Shown: positions 40,014-48,403, numbered from the stretch's first letter. The stretch is DNA of 64,000 nucleotides from JAQBQH01 sp035607415 (GCA_035607415.1 DATNAQ010000041.1:62001-126000); one strand, 5' to 3'. Numbers and translations: made by a program. Notes: a model not told the origin generated them from the sequence alone.

Positions 40014-40081
40014 CTCAGTCTCCTGCCGATTCCATACACCAATGGGCCGCTCGCCACCAGCATGGCGCCGAGTGCCAGCAT
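39989..40081 (-). CDS. Possible 30-residue membrane peptide upstream of yggX
   Basis: An ORF of 30 codons starting ATG 40,081, preceded by GGAAGG, encodes a short hydrophobic stretch (MLALGAMLVASGPLVYGIG) and a basic Trp-containing tail. It overlaps the start of yggX by 25 bp. It could be a small membrane protein, a leader peptide coupling translation into yggX, or chance. No homologue recognised. Confidence 0.3.
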   Translation of the reverse strand: MLALGAMLVASGPLVYGIGRRLRWHEWSSA

Positions 40082-40121
40082 CGGCAACCTTCCGCCGGCG
40101 ACGATCGTTCCGCGAGCCGTC

Positions 40122-40760
40122 TCACGTGCCGTCGCCCATGCGCAGCGCCGCGGGAAGGTGCGAGGTGTCGCCGAGGACCTGGAGCAGCGGCCCCGTCGCC
40201 TTGAAGTCGACGATCGAGACCGCGCACACCTTTTGCGCGATGCGCGCACGAAAGCCGTCGACGTCGATGCCGAGGAGCGCGCAGACCAGCACGCGCAAGG
40301 TCGCCTTGTGCGAGACGACGAGCACCTTGCCGCCGTCGGCGTGGCGCGCGCGGATGCGCTCGACCGCGGCCATGGCGCGCGCCGCGATCTCGGCGCCGCT
40401 CTCGCCGCCCGGGGGCGCCACGCGGCCGGGATGCGCCGACCAGGCGTGGAAGCGCGCGGCGTCGTCGCGCTCGACCTCGGCTTCGGGGCGGCCGTCCCAC
40501 TCGCCGTAGGCGATCTCGACGAGCCCGTCGTCGGTGACCACGGGCAGCCCGGCGATGCGCGCCGTCGGCGCCGCGGTCTGGCGCGCGCGTAGGAGCGGGC
40601 TCGACACGATCTCGACGAAGCCCTCGGTGCCGTAGCGGGCGCCGAGCGCGTCGGCCATGGCCAGGCCGGTGGCGTTGAGCGGCGGATCGATGCGCCCCGC
40701 GAACCGGTTGTGCAGCGACGAGTCCGTCTGACCGTGCCGCACCAGATACAAGCTCAACAT
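40122..40760 (-). CDS. Histidine phosphatase superfamily protein
   Basis: 212-residue phosphoglycerate mutase-like phosphatase. LYLVRHGQT gives catalytic His9; the second Arg is in SSPLLRARQTA, the acid in EIAYGEWDG, and the second His in VLVVSHKATLR. Members include CobC/alpha-ribazole phosphatase and broad phosphatases; a CobC-like role would fit a B12-binding-type radical SAM gene downstream, but this is speculative. ATG 40,760 lies exactly 6 nt after TATACT, so the operon (phosphatase, yggX, selenoprotein) probably starts with a leaderless message. Confidence 0.88.
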   Translation of the reverse strand: MLSLYLVRHGQTDSSLHNRFAGRIDPPLNATGLAMADALGARYGTEGFVEIVSSPLLRARQTAAPTARIAGLPVVTDDGLVEIAYGEWDGRPEAEVERDDAARFHAWSAHPGRVAPPGGESGAEIAARAMAAVERIRARHADGGKVLVVSHKATLRVLVCALLGIDVDGFRARIAQKVCAVSIVDFKATGPLLQVLGDTSHLPAALRMGDGT

Positions 40761-40766
40761 GATCGC

Positions 40767-40776
40767 AGTATATAGT
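40767..40776. promoter_or_regulatory. Overlapping divergent -10 boxes, both leaderless
   Basis: The 10-bp sequence agtatatagt holds TATACT facing left (40,772-40,767; exactly 6 nt before ATG 40,760) and TATAGT facing right (40,771-40,776; 9 nt before ATG 40,786). They share two base pairs, and the two start codons are only 25 bp apart. Confidence 0.6.
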
Positions 40777-40785
40777 CATAGGTCG

Positions 40786-41589
40786 ATGGACGATCCGACG
40801 GCGGTCACGACCGTGCGCCGCGATTGGGTGGGCGACGAGGCGGCGGCTCCGGGCGTGCGCGCCGAGCTGCGTCGTCTCGGGCGGCGCGCGCGGCGGCGGC
40901 CCGACCGGACGCTCGCCTACGCGCTCCTCCTGACGACGCTGGCGGTGCTGGCGGCGCTGCGCCATCGGCCGGTCTACCAGTCGCGCGTGGTCTTCCACGT
41001 CGAGGGCAGCGGCGGCGAGCCCGATCGCGCCGGGCGCGCCTTGCGCGACTGGGTGGTCGGCAGCGTCTTGTCCGACGGGCAGCTGCTCGCGCTCGTCGAC
41101 GAGCACAACCTCTATCCCGCGATCAACGAGCCGCGCCGCGCGGTCGAGGCCATCCGCGGCGACCTGGAAGTGCGCGTGCTTCACGACGGGCGCGGCTCGC
41201 AGCGCCTCGTGATCGCCATGCGCGGCGACGATGCGCGCACGGTGCAGGACACCGTCGCCCACCTCGGGCGGCTCGTCGAGGAGGCGCGGCGCCACGCGCA
41301 TCCGCCGCGGCACGTCCTCGCGCTGCACCTCACGCTCGCGCAGGCGGCCGGGCGCGACGCGCCGCTCTTCGATCGCCTGACGCTGGTGCTGCTGGCCGGC
41401 GTGGCCGCGTTCCTCATCGCGCTGCCGCTGTGCGCGCTCGGCGTGGCCGCGTTCGATCCGCGCGTCTACGATCTCGACGACGTGCGCCGCCTCGGCATGG
41501 CGACGCTGGGCGCCATCCGCGGCTTTCCCGGCGACAACGCCGGTGCCCTCGTCGCGCGGCTGGGCCATGATAGAATGCCCCCGTCGTGA
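40786..41589 (+). CDS. Short Wzz-like membrane protein
   Basis: 267-residue protein with the Wzz frame but no long coiled coil: cytosolic Arg-rich N-terminus, membrane segment about 44-60, the motif RPVYQSRVVFHVEG (like the Wzz strand after helix 1), a compact periplasmic domain, and a second membrane segment about 202-226 followed by FDPRVYDLDDVRRLGMATLGAI, the typical cytosolic tail. Start ATG 40,786 is chosen over ATG 40,759 because the -10 box lies between them. Overlaps the full-length GumC-like gene by four bases (GTGA). It may be an accessory or co-subunit of the length regulator. Confidence 0.75.
   Translation: MDDPTAVTTVRRDWVGDEAAAPGVRAELRRLGRRARRRPDRTLAYALLLTTLAVLAALRHRPVYQSRVVFHVEGSGGEPDRAGRALRDWVVGSVLSDGQLLALVDEHNLYPAINEPRRAVEAIRGDLEVRVLHDGRGSQRLVIAMRGDDARTVQDTVAHLGRLVEEARRHAHPPRHVLALHLTLAQAAGRDAPLFDRLTLVLLAGVAAFLIALPLCALGVAAFDPRVYDLDDVRRLGMATLGAIRGFPGDNAGALVARLGHDRMPPS
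41568..41576 (+). promoter_or_regulatory. Putative internal extended -10 box before the GumC-like gene
   Basis: tgaTAGAAT inside the end of the preceding gene, 9 nt before GTG 41,586. It could give separate expression of the GumC-like and kinase genes. Confidence 0.45.
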
Positions 41590-43061
41590 ATCAGACGAGA
41601 ACCGCACGCGATCGGCTCGATCGCGTCTTCGCCATCGCGCGGCGCACGGGCCGCTTCGCCGGACCGGCGCTCGTGGTCGCGCTCGTCGGTGGTGCGCTCA
41701 CCGCCGGCTACGTGTTCGGGCTCCATCGTCGCGTCTACAAGTCGGAGGCGGTGCTGCGCTACCGCGACGCCGCGCGTGCCGCCGAGCTCGGCGGCGACGA
41801 TCCCGACGAGCGCGCCCCGCGGCTGGCGGCGCGGCTGCGCGAGGCCGGGCTGTCGCGCGTGCGGCTCGAGCAGATCATCACCGCCTCCAAGATCTACGGC
41901 GACATCATCGCCGACCGCGGCATGCCCGAGGCCGTCGACGAGATGCGCCGCCACGTCGACTACCGCGCGCTCGACGGCGAGACCTTCGGCGTCAGCTTCG
42001 AGACCACCGACGCCACGCGCGCGCGCGATGTCACCGCGCGCATCGCCGATGCGCTCGTCGCCGACAGCGCGCACGTCGAGGGCGCGCCGGTCGAGGTGCC
42101 GCACGCCGCCGTCGATCGCGAGCGGCTCGAGAAGGATCTGAAGGACAAGCAGGCCGCGCTCACCGGCTTCCTCGGCAAGCATCCGGAGTTCACGCGCGAG
42201 CTGGCGCTCGGCCTGCCGCCGGCGCGCCCGCGTCCGGCGCCGGCCAACGGCAACGATCCGACGCTGGCCTCGCTCGATCGCGAGGTGCAGCGTCTGCAGG
42301 AGCGCCTGGCGCAGCCGACCAAGACGGGCGAGGCGGCGCAGGCGGAGGCGTCGCTCGTTGCCGCCAAGAGCGCGGCCGACAACGAGCTCGCCGCCGCGCA
42401 GAAGGATCTCGCCGACAAGCAGGCCAAGTACACCGAGGAGCATCCCGACGTGCGCGCCGCGCGCGAGAAGCTCAAGGCGGCGCAGGACAAGTCGCGGCAC
42501 GCCGACGAGGCGGTCAACGCCAGCCTCGCCGCGGCGCAGGCGCGCGCTGCCGCCAAGCAGGAGGACGAGGGCTACATCGATCGCGGCGCGCTCGAGAACC
42601 AGCTCAAGCGCATCCAGGATGAAGTGGTCGAGTACAAGCGGCACAAGGCGGCCAACGCCGCGGCGCAGACGCAGTTCGCGTCGCAGGTGGTGGCGCTCGA
42701 GGGCGACTGGACGCGGCTGTCGCACGACGTGTCGGAGGCGCGCGAACGGCTGCAGGGCGCGCGCAGCGCCGAGGCGGCCTCGGCGGGCGAGGCGCCCGAG
42801 GTGGCGGCGGCGATCGTGCGCTCGTCGCCGCTGGTGCTGATCGATCCGGCCTACGTGCCGGGTCACGAACAGTGGCCGGGGCGCACGCCGATCCTCGTCG
42901 CCGGCGTGGCGACGTCGCTGGTGCTGGCGCTGCTGCTCGCGATCTTGATGGCGCTGCTCGATGATCGCATCTACGACCGGGTCGACATCGAGCGGCTCGG
43001 GGTTCCGCTGTTGAGCGTGGTGCCGCGTCGCGCGGCCGAGGGTGGGGGGAAGCATGGCTGA
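41586..43061 (+). CDS. Polysaccharide chain-length determinant (Wzz/GumC family)
   Basis: 491-residue co-polymerase. Membrane segment about 28-48, Wzz strand HRRVYKSEAVLRYRD, then a long Ala/Glu/Lys coiled coil (about 175-390) with YTEEHPDVRAAREKLKAAQDK, and a second membrane segment about 433-456 followed by LLDDRIYDRVDIERLG. Paralogous in layout to 16,805-18,346. Its kinase partner overlaps its end by eight bases. It regulates length or export of a second, or the same, polymer. Confidence 0.87.
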   Translation: MNQTRTARDRLDRVFAIARRTGRFAGPALVVALVGGALTAGYVFGLHRRVYKSEAVLRYRDAARAAELGGDDPDERAPRLAARLREAGLSRVRLEQIITASKIYGDIIADRGMPEAVDEMRRHVDYRALDGETFGVSFETTDATRARDVTARIADALVADSAHVEGAPVEVPHAAVDRERLEKDLKDKQAALTGFLGKHPEFTRELALGLPPARPRPAPANGNDPTLASLDREVQRLQERLAQPTKTGEAAQAEASLVAAKSAADNELAAAQKDLADKQAKYTEEHPDVRAAREKLKAAQDKSRHADEAVNASLAAAQARAAAKQEDEGYIDRGALENQLKRIQDEVVEYKRHKAANAAAQTQFASQVVALEGDWTRLSHDVSEARERLQGARSAEAASAGEAPEVAAAIVRSSPLVLIDPAYVPGHEQWPGRTPILVAGVATSLVLALLLAILMALLDDRIYDRVDIERLGVPLLSVVPRRAAEGGGKHG

Positions 43062-44301
43062 GCCGCCGCGTCGTGGAGGGCCGGGCGGCGCGCCGCCGCC
43101 GGCACAGGGCGATCGTTCGGCGCGCGTGACGCTCGAGCGCACGGCGCCGCCGGCGCCGCGTACGACCGCGCCGATGGGCATCGTGCGCGGCAAGTCGGGC
43201 GAGAAGATCGCCAGCGACGAAGAGACGCGCATGGATCCGCAGCCGACGACGCGGACGCAGAAGTTTCTGCCCGAGGATCTGGTGCAGACGACGCTGTCGC
43301 CGTCGCAGCAGCTCAGGCAGGCGCAGCAGCGGCAGCGCATCATCACGCCGCCCGGGCCGGTGACCGGCGCGGACGCGATGGCGGGCCGCCCGCGCGTGCC
43401 GACGCCGATGGCGACGACGATTCCGGAGCGGCAGCGCATCACCACGCCGATGGGCACGCTGCAGTCGGAGCCGCCGTCCGCGCCGAGCGTGATCGTGGCG
43501 TCGCAGCAGATCTTGACGCGCGAGGTGCCGCCCGAGCTGCTCGAGCGGCTGGCCAACGAAGGCGCGAGCGCGGGCACGGGCGCCAACGTGACCATGCCGA
43601 ACGCCGAGGTGCGCGTGAACGCCGCGGTGCCGGCGCGGCGCACGCAGGTCTGGGTGGCGACGCACAAGCCGCCCGACGATCCCGACGCGCGGCTGGTGAT
43701 GGTGCGGCAGCCCGATTCGCCGCAGGCGGCGAGCTACCGCGTCTTGCGCCACCGGCTGCAGGAGCGCGGCGATCCGCGCATCATCGCCGTCACCAGCGCC
43801 GGTCCCAAAGAGGGCAAGACCACCTGCGCGGTCAACCTCGCGCTGGCGCTCGGCGAGTGCGGGCGCGCGCGCGTGCTGCTCGTCGAGGCCAACCTGCGCT
43901 CGCCGTCGCTGGCGCCGCTGTTCGGCTTCATGCCGCCGCAGTGCTTCTCGGTGCAGATGCAGAAGCATCGCGAGAAGCCGGCCGACGGCTGGAGCGTCGT
44001 CGAGGTGTTCAGCGAGTACCTGCACGTGCTCGCCGTCGAGCCGAGCGATCGCGGGCGGCCGCTGCTCGACGGGCCGGCGTTCGCCAACGCCATCGAGGCG
44101 CTGTCCCAGGCAGGCTACGAATACATCGTCCTCGACACGCCGCCGGTGCTCGGGACTGCCGACGTCAACCTGATCGAAGACTCGGCCGACGGCGTGCTCC
44201 TCACCGCCTGGGCACGCACGACCCCGTCGCAGAAGCTGCGGCAGGCGATTGATCAGTTGGTCCCGTCGAAGGTGTTGGGCGTAACGTTGCTCGACGTGTA
44301 G
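43054..44301 (+). CDS. BY-kinase-like ATPase (CpsD/CapB family) with long N-terminal extension
   Basis: 415-residue protein. The first 200 residues are Pro/Thr/Gln-rich and low complexity. The C-terminal P-loop domain is complete: Walker A GPKEGKTT (residues 250-257), Walker A'-like LLVEANLRSP, and Walker B YIVLDTPP. No C-terminal tyrosine cluster is seen, so substrate phosphorylation may differ from standard BY-kinases. ATG 43,054 is preceded by GGGGGA and overlaps the GumC-like gene. Partner of that membrane protein in controlling polymerisation. Followed by the structured inverted-repeat region. Confidence 0.85.
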   Translation: MAEPPRRGGPGGAPPPAQGDRSARVTLERTAPPAPRTTAPMGIVRGKSGEKIASDEETRMDPQPTTRTQKFLPEDLVQTTLSPSQQLRQAQQRQRIITPPGPVTGADAMAGRPRVPTPMATTIPERQRITTPMGTLQSEPPSAPSVIVASQQILTREVPPELLERLANEGASAGTGANVTMPNAEVRVNAAVPARRTQVWVATHKPPDDPDARLVMVRQPDSPQAASYRVLRHRLQERGDPRIIAVTSAGPKEGKTTCAVNLALALGECGRARVLLVEANLRSPSLAPLFGFMPPQCFSVQMQKHREKPADGWSVVEVFSEYLHVLAVEPSDRGRPLLDGPAFANAIEALSQAGYEYIVLDTPPVLGTADVNLIEDSADGVLLTAWARTTPSQKLRQAIDQLVPSKVLGVTLLDV

Positions 44302-44326
44302 TAGCGCTATGGGCGCCTTACGGGCG

Positions 44327-44500
44327 CGGGGGGTCGTCGGAGTCATTTTCGCCGGACGGGCGCGCTACGCCGTGCTCGCCTACGCGCTACGCGCTCCGGC
44401 TGCGCGCGGCACGTCCGCGCCCTCGAGCTCGTCGCTGGCATCCGCCCTACCGGGCGGAGCGCTCCTCGACGCCGGCGAAAACGACTCCGACGACCCCCCG
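44327..44500. repeat. Structured element, copy A
   Basis: Bounded by a 29-nt inverted repeat with one mismatch: 44,327-44,355 (starts cggggggtcgtcggagtc) against 44,472-44,500. Inside is a small hairpin (ccgccc-tacc-gggcgg, 44,442-44,457) and core blocks that recur exactly, in inverted orientation, in copy B: 44,358-44,378, 44,400-44,425, 44,428-44,442 and 44,457-44,473. It lies downstream of the kinase gene. A 94-codon ORF at 44,309-44,593 crosses the stem and the spacer and is not credible as protein. Confidence 0.85.
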
Positions 44501-44615
44501 CTTCCTACCGGTCCAGGCGAACCGACCGCAACCGATCGAAACACACCGAACCAGCCGCCGACGCGCCTGCTCGAAACGCTGCGAGAACTGTAGCGGCGAA
44601 GGCTGCCGACGCGTA

Positions 44616-44810
44616 GGCGAGCCGAGTCGTTCTTTCGGCGGCGTCGAGGAGCGCTCGCCCCCGGCTTTTTGGGGGCGATGCCAGCGACGAGCCGAGGGCG
44701 CGGACGTGCCGCGCGCAGGGCGTAGCGCGTAGCGCGTAGCCCGAGCACGGCGTAGCGCGCCCGGGCGGCTTCCTCGAAGTGTGCCGCCGAAAGGACGAGC
44801 TCGACTCGCC
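44616..44810. repeat. Structured element, copy B (inverted relative to A)
   Basis: Outer stem 44,616-44,642 pairs with 44,783-44,810 (core gtcgt-t-ctttcggcggc against gccgccgaaag-g-acga). Core blocks 44,742-44,762, 44,693-44,718, 44,677-44,691 and 44,640-44,656 are identical to copy A blocks. The inner hairpin is cgccccc-(ggcttttt)-gggggcg at 44,656-44,677, different in sequence from that of copy A but in the same place. A further ggcggc/gccgcc hairpin is inserted near 44,764-44,788. The stem sequences differ between copies yet still pair. The remaining gap to the next gene (44,811-44,844) shows nothing recognisable. Confidence 0.85.
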
Positions 44811-44844
44811 GCCCACAGTCGGCCCTACGTGCCGAACATCGGGG

Positions 44845-47295
44845 CTACGCTCTTTTGCGCATGAAGATGCGGACCAATGCCGGTAGGGCCACCAGGGCCG
44901 CGAGGAGGCAGGTGATCTCGCCCAGATCCGCGAGCAGCCCGAAGGAGCGGAGGGCGCGGTTGCGCGACAGGAGCAGGGAGCTGTAGCCGATGATGGTCGT
45001 CAGCGAGCAGAGCGCCACCGCGCTGCCCGTCTCGGCGATCACGGTCTTGACGCGCCCTCCGCCCTCGGCGCGCATGCGCGCCCAGATGTTGGCGGCGTAG
45101 TCGGCGCCGACGCCGAGCGTGATCGGCAGCGCCACGAAGTTCATGAAGTTGAGCTTGAGCGCGATCGTCCCGACGATGCCGCCGAGCCACGCCACGCCGA
45201 TGCCGATGGCGATGAGCACCGGCGGCGCCCCGCGCAACCCGAAGATCATCAGCACCAGCGTCACCACGCCGAAGAGCGCGCACAAGGTCACGCGCGGCCC
45301 GTCGGAGATGATGGTCTCGAGCATGCCGGCGAAGATCGACGCCGGCGCCGCCGCCACCCAGTGCTTGCCGAGCGCGTCGACGGTGACCGCGGGCGCCATG
45401 CGCAGAAGGTCGTGCCCGTTCCAGTCGTAGTAGGTCGTGTGGTCGACGTCGATGCCGATCAGCCGCCCGCGCTGTCCGTCGGTCTCGGTGAACGCGTCGC
45501 GTACCACCTTCGGTAGATCGTCGGCCGTCAGCGCGTGCAGATCATCCGGCGGCCGCCACTTCTGCGCCTCGATCTTCTCGTCGGCGCTCATCATGTCCAT
45601 GTGCCGATCGATCTTCCTGCGGATGCGCGCCAGCGTCTCGAGCTTCTCCTTCTGGTTCTTCGGCAGCATCGAGTTGAGCGTGCGCACTTCCTTGAGCACG
45701 TGCTTCGGCCCCTTGGCCGCGTCCTGCGCCTTCATCGCCGCCGCGACCGCGTCGGCCTCCTCCGGCTTGTCGACGAGCAAGACGCCGTTGTTGCCGATGT
45801 AGCCGGCCGACATGTCACCCATGCCGAGCTGCTCCATCGTCTTCCAGAACTTGTGCGAGCGCGACTCGTCGGAGCGGAGCTTCTCCATGTTCCACTCGAG
45901 CGGGTCCTTCGCCCACTTGACGAGCGGCACCGTCGCCGCGCACACCGCGACGAACGCGGTCAGCGCCAGCATCCCCGGCTTGGCCGCCGCCAGCTCGCCG
46001 AGCTTGGCGAACGGGATGCGCCACAAGTTGCGCCGCGGCGTGAACGCGCCCGGCCAGCGGCGCTCGCCGAAGATGACCATCGGCGGCACCAGCACGAAGG
46101 TCATGATGCCGACGAGCAGCATGCCCGCGCCGCCGAGCAGGCCGAACTGATTGAACCCGCGGAACGAGGTCACGAGCAGGCTGCCGTAGGCGACGCTCGC
46201 CGCGGCCACGGCGGCGAGGATGCCGGTCAGCGACGTGGTCATCGCCATCGCCAGCGCGTGCGCCACCGGTTTGCCCGCCTGCCGCTCCTCGCCGTAGCGC
46301 CCGAGCAGGATGATCGGCGAGTTGATGCCGTTGCCGAGGATGATCGAGATGAGGAACGCGGTGTTGATGTTGAGGTACTTGATCGTGACCGACGCGATCA
46401 AGAGCGACAGCAACAGCCCGAGCACCGCCGGCGCGCCGATGATCCACAAGAGCCCGACGCGGCGGAAGTAGCTCAAGATCGCCGCGAACACGCACGCGAG
46501 CACGAGCAGCGTCGCCGTCGTCAGATCGTCGCGGATGCCGTTCTGCTCGTCGATGGCCTCGGCGATGCCGCCGGTGTAGTCGACGCGCAGGTGCGCATCG
46601 AACGTCTCCGGATGCGTCGCCTTCACCGCCGCCTCGACGCGATCTTTCGCTTCGCGCGCGCCCGCCGTCGCCAGCCCGTCGAGGCGCTGCCACAACATGA
46701 CGCCGAGGTAGTGCTCGCCCTTGATCTCGGCCTCGAAGAAGCCCGACGGCGCGCCCTTGGCCGTCGGCAGCCGCTGTTCGACCTTGCCGCGCAGCTTCTT
46801 CAGCTCCTCGTCGGGATCGCCCTCGAGATCGACGAAGCCCGGCTGCCCGCGCTTGGCGATGATGCGATCGAGCAAGGTCTCGGCGTCGTCGAGCTCTTTG
46901 TCCTCGGCGTAGAGCCAGCGCTGCTTGCGCGCGAACTGCGGCACCTCGGTGTCGGCCTTCCACTGAATTTCGGTGAAGGTGGCCGGCACCATCGCCTGCA
47001 GCTTGGGCGCGAGCGCGTCGGCGAACTTGTGGTTGGCCTCGCCCGACGGCGAGTGGATGAGCATGACCAGGTTGGTCGCGCTCTTCTGCCGCCCCGCGAT
47101 GCGATGGAGCGCCTGCACCGCCGGATGCTTGTCGGGCAACATCTCCGCGAAGTCGCTGTGCAGCTCGAGCCGGGAGGCGAAGCCGAGCGAGATCAGCATC
47201 AGCGCGAAGAGCGCGCCGAGGAGCTTCAGGTTGTGCCGCTCGGCGAACGCGACGTAGCGGGTGAAGATCTGCGCCGGCGGCTTCTCGTCGGACAT
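44845..47295 (-). CDS. RND/MMPL transporter, hopanoid transporter HpnN-like
   Basis: 816-residue inner-membrane protein with the RND plan: membrane helix 1 at about 19-38 (LLGALFALMLISLG), large periplasmic loop (about 40-245), five helices (about 248-400), a second periplasmic loop, and five helices near the C-terminus (SDGPRVTLCALFGVVTLVLM onward). SDFAEMLPDKHPAVQAL is typical of the HpnN/MMPL subgroup moving lipids or hopanoids to the outer membrane. ATG 47,295 is chosen for its AGGAG, 5 nt upstream; a GTG at 47,337 overlapping the previous stop (GTGA) is a real alternative. Downstream of a YbhN-type protein. Confidence 0.85.
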   Translation of the reverse strand: MSDEKPPAQIFTRYVAFAERHNLKLLGALFALMLISLGFASRLELHSDFAEMLPDKHPAVQALHRIAGRQKSATNLVMLIHSPSGEANHKFADALAPKLQAMVPATFTEIQWKADTEVPQFARKQRWLYAEDKELDDAETLLDRIIAKRGQPGFVDLEGDPDEELKKLRGKVEQRLPTAKGAPSGFFEAEIKGEHYLGVMLWQRLDGLATAGAREAKDRVEAAVKATHPETFDAHLRVDYTGGIAEAIDEQNGIRDDLTTATLLVLACVFAAILSYFRRVGLLWIIGAPAVLGLLLSLLIASVTIKYLNINTAFLISIILGNGINSPIILLGRYGEERQAGKPVAHALAMAMTTSLTGILAAVAAASVAYGSLLVTSFRGFNQFGLLGGAGMLLVGIMTFVLVPPMVIFGERRWPGAFTPRRNLWRIPFAKLGELAAAKPGMLALTAFVAVCAATVPLVKWAKDPLEWNMEKLRSDESRSHKFWKTMEQLGMGDMSAGYIGNNGVLLVDKPEEADAVAAAMKAQDAAKGPKHVLKEVRTLNSMLPKNQKEKLETLARIRRKIDRHMDMMSADEKIEAQKWRPPDDLHALTADDLPKVVRDAFTETDGQRGRLIGIDVDHTTYYDWNGHDLLRMAPAVTVDALGKHWVAAAPASIFAGMLETIISDGPRVTLCALFGVVTLVLMIFGLRGAPPVLIAIGIGVAWLGGIVGTIALKLNFMNFVALPITLGVGADYAANIWARMRAEGGGRVKTVIAETGSAVALCSLTTIIGYSSLLLSRNRALRSFGLLADLGEITCLLAALVALPALVRIFMRKRA

Positions 47296-47333
47296 GCGCT
47301 CCTGGTTGCTCGGCACCTTGTTCGGCCTGGGCG

Positions 47334-48335
47334 TCACGGCGTCACCGTCCGTGGCACCCACTGCCGGCGCAGCTCGACGAGCCCGATGAGCGTGACCGGT
47401 ACGAAGTGCGCCATGTGATGCAACAGGGCCACCGCCAGCGCCCGGTTGTGATCGACGCCGATGAGCCCGAGCGCGACCACCACGCCCGCCTCCTGCACGC
47501 CGAACTGCCCCGGCGTCGACGGCACCAGGCCGGCCGCGCGCGCGACGAGCATGACGAGGAACCAACCCGCTACAGGCAGCGACACCCCCACCGCCATCAG
47601 ACACAGCCCGACGGTCAGCGCGTTCGCCGCGTCCGACATCATCGACCACACGAGCGAGCGCGCCCACACCGACGGCGAGCGCAGCTGGTGCATGCCCTCG
47701 CCGAGGCGGCGGAAGAAGTTGCCCGCGTGCACGCGCACGGCCGCGCCGAAGGGCAGCCCCTTGGCCTCGGCGTACGGCGCGTCCGACGACTTCCAGCGCC
47801 AGCCGACCACGAGCGCCGTGATCGCGCCGCCGGCACCGAGCGCGGCGAACGCGTACATCGACGCGTCGAGCCCACGCGGCAGGCCGCCGAGGGAAGCCAC
47901 CACCAGCGTGCCGATGCCGAGCCCGAGCGCCTCGATCACCTTCTCGACCAGCTGCGCGGCCACCAGCACGCCGACCGAGTAGCCGTGACGGCGCTTGAGC
48001 TGGACCGTGCGCAGCACCTCGCCCGCCGGCGCCGGCAGAAGATTGTGCGCCGCCGACGACGCGAATTGGATCGACGCCAGCTCCCACAGCCCCACCGGCG
48101 AGTCGTGCGGCAGCGCCAGCAGCAGCGTGTGCAGGCGCAGCACCAGCCCGCCCATGCACAGCGTACCTGCCAGGATTCCGGCACCTACTACCAGCCGCCA
48201 GTCCGCCAGCCGCAACGCCGACAGGAACTCGTGCCCGTCGATTTTGCGTGCGATCAGCCACGCTAACGCCGCGAACACGGCGCCCGGCAGGATCCAACGC
48301 GTCAAAAACCTGATCACGCGCGCGTGGGTATTCAC
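47334..48335 (-). CDS. Lysylphosphatidylglycerol synthase-TM/YbhN family membrane protein
   Basis: 333-residue polytopic protein of the flippase-like UPF0104/YbhN group: LLPAPAGEVLRTVQLKRRHGYSVG is the family signature (periplasmic 'PGGxGE' type loop), and STPGQFGVQEAGVVVALGLIG is the second. About eight membrane helices. Family members take part in envelope lipid handling; LPG synthases have an extra catalytic domain, absent here. GTG 48,335 is preceded by GGAACGGAA. A minus-strand TATAGT at 48,357-48,362 is a likely -10 box, giving a leader of about 15 nt. Coupled to the RND gene. Confidence 0.8.
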   Translation of the reverse strand: MNTHARVIRFLTRWILPGAVFAALAWLIARKIDGHEFLSALRLADWRLVVGAGILAGTLCMGGLVLRLHTLLLALPHDSPVGLWELASIQFASSAAHNLLPAPAGEVLRTVQLKRRHGYSVGVLVAAQLVEKVIEALGLGIGTLVVASLGGLPRGLDASMYAFAALGAGGAITALVVGWRWKSSDAPYAEAKGLPFGAAVRVHAGNFFRRLGEGMHQLRSPSVWARSLVWSMMSDAANALTVGLCLMAVGVSLPVAGWFLVMLVARAAGLVPSTPGQFGVQEAGVVVALGLIGVDHNRALAVALLHHMAHFVPVTLIGLVELRRQWVPRTVTP

Positions 48336-48387
48336 GTTCCGTTCCAAAGCGGGCGCACTATATCGTATACAAGCCGCCGTCATTCGG

Positions 48388-48393
48388 CATAAT
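48388..48393 (+). promoter_or_regulatory. Putative -10 box for the GNAT gene
   Basis: CATAAT, 10 nt before ATG 48,404, with no Shine-Dalgarno sequence. The divergent TATAGT for the YbhN-type gene is 26 bp to the left. Confidence 0.45.
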
Positions 48394-48403
48394 CCGCGGC
48401 GCC

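Noticed and set aside
44309..44593. 94-codon ORF after the kinase gene
   Set aside because: It runs across the inverted repeat of element A and the spacer, shows no protein-like composition, and is explained by the structured element.
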